From: Nephrocerus scutellatus
Lineage: Eukaryota > Arthropoda > Insecta > Diptera > Pipunculidae
DNA: 64,000 bases
Direction of reading: 5' to 3'
Assembly: GCA_947095585.1 (NCBI GenBank)
Contig: OX352765.1
Span: forward strand, 89,984,965 to 90,048,964
A program made the position numbers and the translations under genes. The notes below the pieces were generated by a model, which saw nothing but the letters and a program-made list of their open reading frames with translations, did no database searches and was not told the DNA's origin. Every line of letters begins with the position of its first letter. The stretch's first letter is position 1. Positions 11,911 to 23,200 of this stretch are shown one piece after another.

Positions 11911-12299
11911 GGCTACCGTGAGCATATGATGCCTTGTATGACAGATGTAGTGTATGTCACATTCTGATTTATGTAAGAGACCATGCTCGCACCGCATCTC
12001 TTGGACAGCCATCCAGCTTTATATTCGGACAAGGTGTCGTATAGCTTCAGTGCAACCCGAAATCTATACAGCGAGTGTGCTGTTTAGAGAGAAAATTCTG
12101 AAACCCTTTGGCAGTTTTTATTTTCGTGTTTCCAAGGCTGATTTTTGGTATTCCGTTATAATGGTTTTTTCCGGGCGAAATTATAAGCCTCGTGCCAATC
12201 ATACTTTGACGGGACTAGTCGTATTATATTTGGCTCTACAATCCGTGTCCGGTCCTTGCCTTCCGACTAGCCGTACTATCTGCCTTTAAAATTTTACTT

Positions 12300-13194
12300 T
12301 TAAAGCCTGAAGTATTCCTTTATTGGAAAGTTTCAGTGCCTAATCAGTTTATCACTGTCCATTATATAAAAATCTCCTTGTTCCTACCCACCTCGCTATA
12401 TTTTCGCATTTATGCCTTCGTCCTAAGCGCCCTTCCTCAAGACATTCATTCAGGCATGCAATTGCAATCAAGCCGTCCATCATGTTTGCCATAAATGTGA
12501 AAGGATCAATTCATTGATCATTAACCCCAAGCTTGACAGAAATGTAGTATTTAATTTTTAATGTTTGTTTCTTCTGTTTTGTTTTTATTTGATTCAGCTC
12601 AAATATGACTACAGACAGGATATAAACTCCAGGGTAGGATACACACTTACTTAATGAACGAATGAACTGACTTATGTAAATATTTTTTTGCCGAGTGTTT
12701 TCTTTTCCATTTTAAATGCTCCACTGTATGTTTTACATTTTATTATTATTCACACAATGATTTATTTAGAATGATTAGTGTCCTGTCATTATTCAGTTTT
12801 TGTTTTGCTATTGATTTAGACCGTTTCATATAACTGTATGTCATAGAAAGGCAAATACATTCATATTTGTATGTCAAATGAAAATGAAATTCATGAATTT
12901 TGATAAGAATCTGAAAATCGATCAGTGAGGGGATGCTAGGTTAGGTAACAACTAAAGAAGGGTTCACGTGTTGTGAAGAGCAAAATTCGTGAAGTTGAAT
13001 TTTGTTCACAAAATTGCGGTTTATTTGTTTTTCGAGTGCACCCTGCATCCAACACAGCACAGTTAACAACAAGAAGGTAAAATCCAACCACGGAACTTCC
13101 CAATAGCAGCAAAGCACGGCAAGACCACAAAAGATTAAGTAAAGCGTTCGCGACGGTACGAGATACTGATATGTGCGATCAAAAAATGGATTGC
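12300..13194. other. ACSL intron 1, non-repetitive part
   Basis: No transposon protein is recognised. It contains one 36-nt stretch (12598-12633) with a good acceptor before it and GTAGGA after it, open in phase 0, treated as a possible cassette exon under findings. A minus-strand ORF at 13130-12936 has no recognisable similarity. Confidence 0.4.
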
Positions 13195-13560
13195 TTGGAT
13201 GAAAGCAGTGGCTCTAGTGGATAGTGCCTTGGTCTTCTAAGAAGGAGGTTCGAGGTTTGACTCTCAAAAACACCAATAGTATTTTTCACGGTCCCACCTC
13301 TCGCGAATGTTTGATAAACGTCCGAAACAAAGCGGAAACGGAAAGCTTCTCACCTCGCCTTTCAGATATGGCATTCAATTGTAGGTCTCTTTTTTTTCGG
13401 ATGCGCCTGGAGGTGCAGAAATCTTCTAAAGATACCAATGGCCCATACCATTGGCTATGCCCGATTCATATACGTAATCCTGACTATGTCAGCCGATATA
13501 TGCTAAACCTCACCCCTCAGAAAGGCACTATGAGAACCGGCCGCAAGTGCTCATAGTAGT
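13195..13560 (+). mobile_element. tRNA-derived SINE, copy 1
   Basis: The head has RNA polymerase III-like boxes: an A-box-like TGGCTCTAGTGG at about 13208 and a B-box-like GGTTCGAGGTTTGAC at about 13247. The following body, CAATAGTATTTTTCACGGT and CTCTCGCGAATGT, is shared with the copy at 30.13 kb. This copy is decayed and its 3' end is not clear. Family name unknown to me. Confidence 0.65.
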
Positions 13561-14489
13561 AGGAAATACAATTCTCTCAGGTTTTCTAATTGTTATGACT
13601 ACAACTTAGTTTCCTTAACAAGTGGTTTGCGCCACTATAGCTTATCTATATACTATAGACGCTTAGTTTCGAAAATCTTCCGATAAGCCAATACATCTCT
13701 CTGAGCTCCGTCGCGCTTCTTTTTAACGTGTGACTTCCACTTAAGTGGGTCAGTGGGCGGGAGGTCAGTGGGCATGGCGTCAGTTCCTTTACACGTGCGC
13801 AAATATAAAAAAAATAATAACCATAATAATTGCCATTTTTCAAAAATATTAACAAGAATAGAAACAGTTTTTCTATTGAGGACCGGCTACCCGGCGTATG
13901 CGGATTTGTAAACGTACGAAAATACGAACTTACATATGTAGTGTAAATATGCGTACAAATCTATAAACCTAGTTATGTGTACATACAGAAGGCGCTTCCA
14001 ACTTGAGTGACATGTGAAAAGATCCACACAAAAATATCAAAGTCACACAACAACCACCACAGACAGCTCGTAATACCCGTAAATGTTTCTCCTGACAATT
14101 ACCAGTAACATGCATTTCGTTTTTTTTTTTTTTGAATTTCCATTTTGGTGTATAACGCAGTGGAAATTTATTAATTTACGAGAATATTGCAATGGTAGCC
14201 ATCAATTACATATTGATTGATATGCGTTAATGCAGAAAATACTAAAATAATTTCTCAATGTGAAACAGTACAGAAGGGGAAAATGTTGTTTTTAAGTAAA
14301 CAAGTTATTGATTTGAATTCCATGAAAAAATATAATATTTTGCTTAATAGATTATTCGGTTGGTTTTCAGTTTGAATTCTGTTCATCCAAAAACGGAAAA
14401 GAAAAGTGGGACAAATTCGCATCCTATGTTTAGACAGTGCAGTGCTGTGGCTTAAAAACATGAAGGACATTATTCAACATAGAACCGAT

Positions 14490-14590
14490 TTAAACCCGAG
14501 ACTTCTATACCTTATTTCTTCTTCGTTCTTCAAAACAGGCTCTAACCGGTGAATCGGACTGTGCTCCCATAACAATTGGCTGTTTTTAGC
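14490..14590 (-). repeat. tRNA-like SINE head or tRNA pseudogene
   Basis: The reverse complement reads GGTTAGAGC..., a spacer, then AAGTCTCGGGTTTAAATC, an eroded B box. The same arrangement (TTAGAGCGCT ... CTCGGGTTCGAA) appears at 38.1 and 46.4 kb. There is no complete cloverleaf, so it is not called a tRNA gene. Confidence 0.5.
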
Positions 14591-14663
14591 AAACTTGCAG
14601 TTAACGGAGTTCTCATTCTAATAACTCTGCTGCTATGCAATTGTACAAAATCGAATAAAAATG

Positions 14664-15095
14664 AAAAACAACCAATAAAAATTAAAATTGTTCATTTAAA
14701 TTCTCTAATAACCAAAAGTATACTGAATTCCACTATAAATGCTGAAATATAAAACATGAAGCACTGCAACCTTACAACAACAACAACAACCCCAATCGTA
14801 AAGCAAGCAGCGCTGCCCACAGCGCACAGCGTACAACGCACACAGAACACAGAACACATTCGTTATAGTATGAAATGATCTGAAATATGGGAGCCCCCCG
14901 ATCCCGCGGCCCGATCACTTTCAAATTTTAATAGATAGTAATGTCACCGGAAATATATATATATATATATTTTTATCAAATTTCGATAAAATCGGGCATT
15001 GGGAAGTGGGTTAAAAATTGATCACAAGATCTGACCAGCCAGCCAGCCAGTCCGCCAGTCACGGTCACGCGAAGTTAATATAGAGAATTTAAAAA
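14664..15095 (-). mobile_element. Non-autonomous inverted-motif element, copy 1
   Basis: On the reverse strand this copy starts with TTTAAATTCTCTATATTAAC (15093-15074), passes a GACTGG/CTGG-rich stretch, an ATTTTATCGAAATTTG segment, a GGGGGCTCCC motif and a ..TTTATAGTGGAATTCAGTATAC.. segment, then reaches GGTTATTAGAGAATTTAAA (14713-14695) and a further ~30 bases ending AATTTTTATTGGTTGTTTTT. The opposed AAATTCTCTA motifs behave like inverted subterminal repeats. No protein is encoded. Related copies lie at 44.4-44.7 and 47.9-48.4 kb. Confidence 0.7.
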
Positions 15096-15319
15096 TACTG
15101 AATAAACTTAGGACGAGCTTTGTTTCCATAACTAGAACTAGGAGCATCTCAGCTCCCCATATGGATAGTTGTAAAAACCGTAAGAACCGTAAAAAACGAT
15201 GAAACCTAAGCAGAAATAAATACCTTTAACTTTGAAAAAAAAGATGAAAATCTGGAAAGCGATCAAAATTTGGTTAGATCTGACCAAGGTATAACTCTCA
15301 GAATGATCAGCAGTAGTGA

Positions 15320-16600
15320 ATTGAATGTGAGGCCAACTTGCTTGCTTCAGCTATCTCTAAGCTATCAGAGAGAGCCTTGATGGATTATCTCACTAAAATG
15401 TGGAACCAGTCTATTAACAGATTGATGGTGAAAGCAAAGTTGTTGCACTCGATATTTCCAAGGCATTTGACAGAGTCTGGCATCTGTCGAAAATAAATGT
15501 CTATGGACTTAATAGGGCGTTGCTCGATTGAACTAGTAACTACCTTTCTGACCCTTTAATCCAGGTCGTATTGGACGGATTCAAATCCGGAAATGTTCAC
15601 CTCATAAACGCCGGTGTTCCTCAAGGCTCTGTTTTATCTCCGACCTTCTTTTTGATTTTCATTAATGATCTCCTATCCGCCGCCTCTAATCCAATCCATT
15701 CTTTAGCTGACGACAGCACTCTTAGCTTTTCATATGGCTTCACCCTTTCTGCACGCCCCTCTTCGTCGCAAGTGGAACTTGAACAACAACGTATGTTAAG
15801 CCCCTTGACAGCATAACAAGGTGGGGATTACATCATAGAATGATAAATGAATTTAACGCTTCTAAAACCCAATGCTGTCTTCTGTCATCAAAGCGTAATT
15901 TAAACCACCAACCTTTATCCATGAATGGAACTTGCATCAAAAAAACTCAAAAACTCTCAATTCTCGGTATGTGCGTCAACAATAAGCTTCGTTGGAACGA
16001 CCACGTATTTGCCATCGCCAAAAATGCTGCGAGATGTTTAGGTTTTCCTAAAACGGTGCAAGATGTACTTCACTCCTTCAGATCTGACTACTAATTAGAT
16101 GGCGTATCTTCGCCCTAAGCTTGAATTCAACTGTATTGTCTGGGCAGGTGCCCCCAAGACCACATTGCATCTACTAAACAGAGTTCAGAACCGCGCGTTA
16201 AAACTTATTTGTGACGTAAATATCGCGAAAACAATCGAATCGCTTGAACATCGTAGGAATCGTCACTGTTTTATTACTTTTTCCACAAGCGGTGTTATAT
16301 TCAGATGCATCCCGCCCATACTCCAACCCATCCGTAATACCCGTGCCTCAACTCGAGCTCACGGGTCCACCATTAAGTCTATCTTCGGACGTACTAACCA
16401 ATTCAGAGATTCCTTCTTTAGCCGCACGAAAGTTATGTGGAATTGATTGACTGATTCTGTGTTTCCGCATTTGTATGATTGTAGTCTTAAACACGCGTGT
16501 ATAGACATCTCATCTTTTCCTCTCCCTAATTTCCTAACGACCACGCTGTGCTATGCATTATAAGGGTGCATTGTACATTGTGTACATGCTGACAGCCTCT
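15320..16600 (+). mobile_element. CR1/Kiri-like retrotransposon (relic, RT core present)
   Basis: This is one of the two most complete copies of its family (with 54 kb). In the plus strand one reads KVVALDISKAFDRVW-like remains (15433-15480), then AGVPQGSVLSPTFFLIFIND (15613-15672), SLADDSTLSFSY (15703-15735; the catalytic YADD is SLADD-like here), LGMCVNNKLRWNDHV (thumb) and AYLRPKLEFNCIVWAG, ALKLICD...SLEHRRN. It ends with the family 3' sequence TTTCCTAACGACCACGCTGTG and a TTATAAGGGTGCA tail at about 16560. Stops at several points (for instance 15533, 15814, 16093) make it non-functional. It lies sense to ACSL in intron 1. Confidence 0.8.
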
Positions 16601-17274
16601 ATGCCAGCACATGATATTTCTAGTACTACCGAAGAAAAATTCGACAAATTGAATTTCAATTGGTCATGGCAAGCGGTATATGTCATATATGTAAAGTAAC
16701 ACACACAACAGTTCCTCATTCCGCTTGATGAGGCCACTTTTCCGCTCATGACGTCGCCGTGAATGCTTCTTAACTGTCACATTTGTGTTTTTATTAGCCT
16801 GAACTTATTTTCAATAACTAACCACTTCAGCATCTATTTATGGTTCTCATACTTGGCTAACAGGTCAGACACTAGGGTTTTGCCGTAAACTCGTAAAACT
16901 TTAACGTTTATGAAATTTTTTGGCACACAACGTTTTTCTTCACTGTGGTTGACAGATTCATAGCAGTTGTTTATAGTTTTTGCTTTATTGTTTATAATTC
17001 AATGTTTATGTTTGGAATCGATGTTATCGATTCATACCTCATTTGTTGGAAAATAAATAGAAAATAATTCTGTTGGGCAGCTTATTTATTTTTTATGGCA
17101 TATACCGATTTGGCAAAATTTCAAGTTTCTTTATAAAAACAAATATGTGTTGTGACTAATGCTTTGATGCGGTTTATGATTATATCGGTTGCACATCACC
17201 TGTAATGTAATGTGGAATGCACTATAGAATAGAATGAAAGAAGCCCAAGAAAAAGAGTTATTTAGGGTTGGCTC
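16601..17274. other. ACSL intron 1, unassigned
   Basis: No coding exon or transposon protein is recognised. AT-rich. Confidence 0.4.
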
Positions 17275-17675
17275 AAAGTGGTTTGCTGACCAGCCGAAAT
17301 AGATATGCGCTCAATGTTTGCACACGGCTGAACCGAAGCAATTCCAGAAAAGAGGTTGCCATAATGACCCGACTGCTCCTTACACACCATTCAGTGGTTG
17401 TACTTTAAGATTCAAGGTCTACTGACTTCAAATGCTGTGTCAACTGAATCTTGCAGATCTTTAGTCAAAATTCGCTGTAAACTACTTCTTGAAAGTAGCA
17501 ATTACTGAGAACGTTGGCGAATCGAGGTGGAAGGATTCTGGTCAACACTTTTACTAACTGCTGCAATGTTTTCATTAGACCAAGATGCACGAACACGGAC
17601 AGGTCTTTTCTGGGTTTGAACTGACCCAATCGTCTCAAATTACTCGAGTAATCGGACCACTGTACGGCGAAAAGG
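17275..17675 (-). mobile_element. Mariner/Tc1-superfamily transposase N-terminus (relic)
   Basis: The minus strand reads FETIGSVQTQKRPVRVRAS, then NENIAAVSKSVDQNPSTSIR, a stop, and SRSSLQRILTKDL. This fits the second helix-turn-helix of a family of mariner/Tc1-like transposases ('RPRS.R..ENIAAV..SV...P..SIRRRSQ.L..SR.SL.RIL.KDL'). After a frameshift the text continues KIQLTQHLKSVDL, the expected next block. The catalytic DDE/D domain is mostly lost. No terminal inverted repeats were found. Confidence 0.7.
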
Positions 17676-17689
17676 TGCGTTGAGACCAG

Positions 17690-19560
17690 ACCAGTGGGCC
17701 AGACGAAATTTCCTTTTCCATTTATTAATCATCGCTGTGGTGGTAGCCCACAACACTGTTTTACCCTGTCGATCCCTGCCAGGGATTGCAGTGCATCGTA
17801 GCAGCATTTAACTGATTTAGAGTCCACAATGCTGGACGATAGCGCTTTCAGTACTGCCTGACTATCTGAAAATATATAAATAGTAGCACCTATAATACCC
17901 TTACTAAGGTAGCGCAGACCTCAACGGCATGGAGTTCCGCTTGGAAAACAGTGGGACTCTTACCCATCGGTATTCAGACTTTACTATTGGATCCGAATAC
18001 CCCAGCGCCCACTCGAGAATCCACCATAATCGATCCGTCTGTGTATCAGACCAGACCTTTATTGTTCAGTCTTGAAGCACAATTAGACCAGATTGCTCGG
18101 TCAAATTTACTTTTACTTTAAATAACCCACCGAAACAGTACTCCCTGGCCATGTCTGCGATAGTGTAAAACATGTCTCTTTCAGAATTTGAGTCAGGAAT
18201 ATTCAGGTGTCTCACGTAGTCACCTGGTTTGTACCAATATTCTAGTTGCAGCTTGATAGCATATCTAGCGGCCGTCTTTCTAATGAAGATTGGCAGGAGT
18301 GAAAGCCCTACAACAGCTTGTAATGCAGTCGTAGGGCAGGTGCGTATGGCACCCGTTATACCTAGACAGGCAATTATTTGTAGCTTCTGAAGCTTAATTA
18401 CCGTTGATCTTTCAAGAACTTTCGGCCACCATATGATGGCCGCGTACGTGATAATTAGTCTAACCATCATGGTATACATCCAAGATATCATTTTAGTATT
18501 AAGACCCCAAGTTTTGCCATATAGGCGTCTACAGGCCCTAGTGGCATGTTCAATGGCAGACTTGATGTGAGAATTCCAGTTTAGTCGTTTAACGTTTAAC
18601 CATAATGTAGTGCCCTTAAAGATGATAGGTCCCATATCGGACAATCTTCGTTTCGTGAAAGGCACTAGAACGGTTTTGCAAGGATTGATGGAGAGCCCTT
18701 CTCTACTGTACCATTCTAAGACGTGAAGTAACGCACCTTGCATGACCGCCAAATCGTCAGCATAACTAATGGCGATGTAGCCTGATCTATACAGATCGAC
18801 TAGAAGGTTGTCTATGATGAGTTACCATAGAAGTGGGAGAGTACGCCTCTTTGCGGGCAGCCCTTAGGTGGTCACCGACACAGAAACTCCCCCTGAGGGG
18901 GAAGTAATGACTCGACTTTCAAGCATGGCCTTTATCCATTGGTTGGTCGAGTCCTCGATACCTCTGTTACTGATTGCTCTTGTTATTGAGTCGTAGCCAG
19001 TGTTATTGAAAGCACCCTCAATGTCAAGGAAATCATACAGAGCTATTTCCTTGAAGCGTAAAGCCCCTTCTATCTTTTTTACTAGATAGTGAAGAGCGCT
19101 CTCTGTGCTTTTTCCTTTCCTGTATGCGAACTGGCTTGAGTGTAGAGGGCTAGACGTATCTAGCCAGGCTCTGATATAAACATCAATAAGTCTCTCCATA
19201 ATTTTAAGGACAAATGATGTTAGACGTATTGGTCTGTAAGATTTAGACAGCTCACTAGGCCTATTACCTGGTTTGGGGATGAAGATAACGTTAATCTTCC
19301 TCCGGGTAAACGGAATGTAATGCCAGTTGTAGGTGGCTCTAAATATAGCAATCAACCCCGGCTGGATGAGCTCAATGAGCTGGAAAAATGCCATCTCCGC
19401 CAGGTGCTTTGAATGGTTTGTAGGAGCCTATGGCCCATTTAACTTTACCCAGCTGTTAATGCGTTCCCTATGATTAAGAGCAATAGGGTGTGTAAGTGAA
19501 ACACAAGTAGACGAACCGGGGGAATGAACTTGAAGGAGCGTTCTAACGGTCCGACGTATA
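17690..19560 (-). mobile_element. LOA-like retrotransposon, family B (relic)
   Basis: The longest LOA-type stretch in the window, antisense in ACSL intron 1. From high to low coordinate it carries: the RT fingers (FIPKPGNRPSELSKSYRPI, then LTSFVLKIMERLIDVYIR), YRKGKSTESALHYL, ALYDFLDIEGAFNNTGYDS (palm motif A), a YADDLAVM box at about 18755, GLSINPCKTVLVPFTKRRL, and a thumb with the characteristic LQKLQIIACLGITGA. RNase H follows (YTDGS at about 18030 and VFQAELHAVEV at about 17950). Internal stops separate the pieces. Relatives lie at 22.2, 27.5-30.0, 35.5-36.0 and 46.6-47.4 kb. Confidence 0.85.
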
Positions 19561-20244
19561 TGGGACAGGCTTTATAACCATACGATTCCTACAATGGTCC
19601 TATACTTTATCATCCTATAAATATTTAATTGACAAAATAAGATTCAGATTAGAATTCTTGTAACTTGTTTTGCATTGAAAATGTTACCTTCTCTGGTTTT
19701 CTTATCACTCAAAGAAGTTTAAGTCTGGCGAGAAAATAGATTCTCTAATTTTTAATTACATACATCAGTTTTTCCAATTTCAGATTATTTATACATGTTC
19801 TTTAATCTTAACCTGTTGTCTTGGCAATAGCTGACTACCATACTAGGGGATCATATGAAGCAGATTGATTATAAAAAAACCCTCGTAGAAGCAGTTTTTG
19901 TTTTGTTTAAAAATACACTTTCTCTACGTTTATCTTCCATCTTCTGACAATACTAGACAACTTTAAATTATACCTTTGTATTCAAACAAGCTTTAAAGTT
20001 AAAACTCCAATGATATTTAAAATATGTTTGGCAACATTTGTGTTAATTCAAGTGGAAATACATATCTGTTATAATACTGTGTGTATTAGTACAAACTGAT
20101 AAATTCATTATGAAAATTTTTAAAGAACTTTTTATCCAATCAATCTTTTATTTATTAATTCATTTTTTATCACTGCTGCATGATTTCTCATCGACTTTTC
20201 CCTACTTTCTTTTGCCTTTCCATGGTTTTCAATTCTAATTTTAG
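19561..20244. other. End of ACSL intron 1
   Basis: AT-rich, no repeat recognised. It ends in the acceptor TTCTAATTTTAG before the exon at 20245. Confidence 0.5.
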
Positions 20245-23200
20245 GGTCCTGATCAAATACACGTTTCGAAGTTCTACAAAGAATCAAAGAATGGCAAATT
20301 TGTCAGCTGCATTACAGAAAACGTGCGAACGTTGTATCAAACATTTCGCGAAGGAGCCTACGCTTCTAACAATGGACCTTGCCTTGGGTGGCGAGAAACT
20401 CTTACCTCACCATATCAGGTAAGTAACTATTCAAAAAAAAACCGCTACAGTCTATTATAATATTGAGTTTTTCTACTGCGCAGTGGATTAACTATGATGA
20501 AGCTCTATTGCGTGCCAAAAATTTCGGTTCTGGCATGGTTGCCCTCGGCGCCAAACCGAAACATTTGATTGGCATCTATTCGCAAAATCGTCCTGAATGG
20601 ATACTCTACGAGCAGGGCTGTTATTGCTATTCCTTAGTTGTTGTTCCTCTCTACGATACCCTTGGGCCAGAGGCATGTGCTTTTATTATCCGTCAGACAG
20701 AGATGAGCATTGTCGTTGTTGAGGATGACATGAAGGCGAACATGCTGCTCGAGAAGGGGCCACGCACACTTAAAGTTCTGGTTGCCATCAAAGCGATTCG
20801 ACAGCAGACGATGCAACGCGCTAGAAGTCGTGGCATTCAGATATTCACATTCGCCGAAGTGGAGAAACTAGGCTCAAAGGGTAATCATCCAGAAGTGCCT
20901 CCGACGATGGACGATCTGTGCACAGTGTGCTACACTTCGGGTACGACGGGCAACCCCAAGGGTGTTATGTTGACGCATAGTAATGTGGTGGCTGGGGTGT
21001 GTGCGGTCATTTTGCAAATGGGTAAGTTTTTGTCTACCTCAATTTTTCAGTCCATAATTTGTGTTTTTTTTCCATCACCATCTACCTTACCAGGTGACCA
21101 TAGGATACGAGCAGGCGACGTTATGATCTCGTTCCTGCCATTAGCACACATGTTCGAGCGATGCTGTGAAAATGGCATTTACTATGTTGGCGGAATGGTT
21201 GGTTTCTACTCGGGCGACATCAAAGAACTGACCAACGACTTGAAACACTTAAAACCGACAGTTATGCCGGTTGTGCCACGCCTGCTCAATCGCGTCTATG
21301 ATAAAATTCAATCAGACATTGCAGTATCGTCCATTAAAAGGGCCCTATTCCGTATGGCCTTAAATTCCAAACACAATGAAATTCGTCGTGGTATTCTCCG
21401 GCGGAATGGATTTTGGGATAAGCTAGTCTTCAAGAAGGTTCATACAGGTGGGGATTTTTGGCTGCCTTCTTGATGATATCGTGCGTATAACATTTAATTT
21501 CTATTTTGCAAACTTCACTATAGCATTTGGTGGCAATTTACGTCTAATGGTTGTTGGTTCTGCACCACTGGCCGGCTGTGTTCTCACATTCATGCGCTGT
21601 GCTCTTGGCTGTATGGTCGTTGAGGGTTACGGACAGACTGAGTGTACCGGAGCAATCTCATTGACTGTTCAAGGAGATTATATTCCAGATCATGTAGGTC
21701 CGCCAGTTGCATGCAATGCTATCAAGGTGAGTAATAAATGGGTATATGGATGAGAAAAGTAAATTTTAGATTTGGAAAGTCAATGGCTTGATAACAGAAA
21801 CTGGATATATGCCGTGAAGGCACGGTCATCTTAGGATGCGGATTGATTTTGTGGTGACAATGACAATGTGTTGACATCCATACTATCACTGTTGCAGATT
21901 TATCAGTCTAACTAGAGTGTAAGGGCCCAGCCTTCTCTGAAGGTCATCTTAGGATGCGGATTGATTTTGTGGTGACAATAACCGTCCATCCATAATATCA
22001 CTGTTGCAGATTTATCAGTATAACTAAGGTGTAAGGGTACAGCGTTCTCGGTGTTGGGAACGAGACTATGCCGATCTCTGAGTCACGGATCTCTGAGTCA
22101 CGAAACTCGGTGGTAACTGAAGAATATCCAAAGGGATTTAATAGTATACTATATGTGTTTTACTACTTAAGTGAGTTCCTTACAACTCAGGACTGGTTGG
22201 ACCCGTAATACGTCCTTTTACGTATTTAGTTTAACTGACTATAATTGGTCCGTCTGATGGTGCTATACGAAAGCCAGCTGCCTGACCAAACGCTGCTCAA
22301 ATACCGATTTAGAATTGTTTCCAGCAAAGGAAGGATAATATCCGAACTCTTTTGCAGCTCGGCTGGAATTATGCCATCAGGTCCTGCAGATTTGTATGGT
22401 TTGAAGTTTTGTAGCGCCCAATGCAGTTTGTCCTTATTTATCAGATCATTGGAGATAGTTGTACGAGTGTCTGCCCTATCAAGTCTGTAGTATAGTGTAG
22501 TGTGTATCTATAAGCAGATTGAGCGATTCTTGGCTTGAAGTAGTCCACGAGCTATCTGATTTTTTCAGGCAGTTCGGCATTATTGGGTTGGTTGCGAGGA
22601 TTTTTCTGAGCCTAGACGCCTCAGAAGATTTTTCTCTTTTAGCACAGAAGAGTCTCCAAGAAGAGTGTTTGGCTGTCCTTAATTCTCTTTTATAAAGTTT
22701 GAGAGATGCCTTGTAAACATCCCAGTTAGTTTCTAATCTAGTAGCCTTGGCTATGTTGAATAACTTCCCGAAATGCCCTAACTCCGATGTCCGCCAATGT
22801 GGTCTCTTCTTGCCTCTTGGACAAAGGAGTGGGCAGGAAGCAGAAAATGCTTTCTTAAAAGCACAGGTGAGGTGAGGTGGGGGGGGGGGGAATTGTAAGA
22901 TCAGAGTGTACGTTTAAGCCAAGGATAAACGAAAGAGTTGTATTTAAATGCAGTTTTCCAGAAAAGAGAAAATCTCATTGCAAAAGTGTTATTTGCCGAT
23001 TCTTTGTGGTTTTTCGTAGTTTGGTCAAGTCTCTTGATTCAAAATCAGGCTTTTGCTAAAGCTTTCTCATTTTGGTTTTTTTCCTTTTTTTGTTGTGGTT
23101 TAGTTAAAAAAAAATTTTGAATTTTGAAATCACCTCCTACGGCTTAGCCCTTTCAAAGCCAACTAATTTTTAAAACAATTAATGATAAATTAATTATTGT

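Noticed and set aside
20180..20422. 80-codon ORF at the start of the ACSL body
   Set aside because: It runs in the wrong frame over the exon 20245-20418; the correct frame reads GPDQIHVSKFYKES and fits the splice phases.
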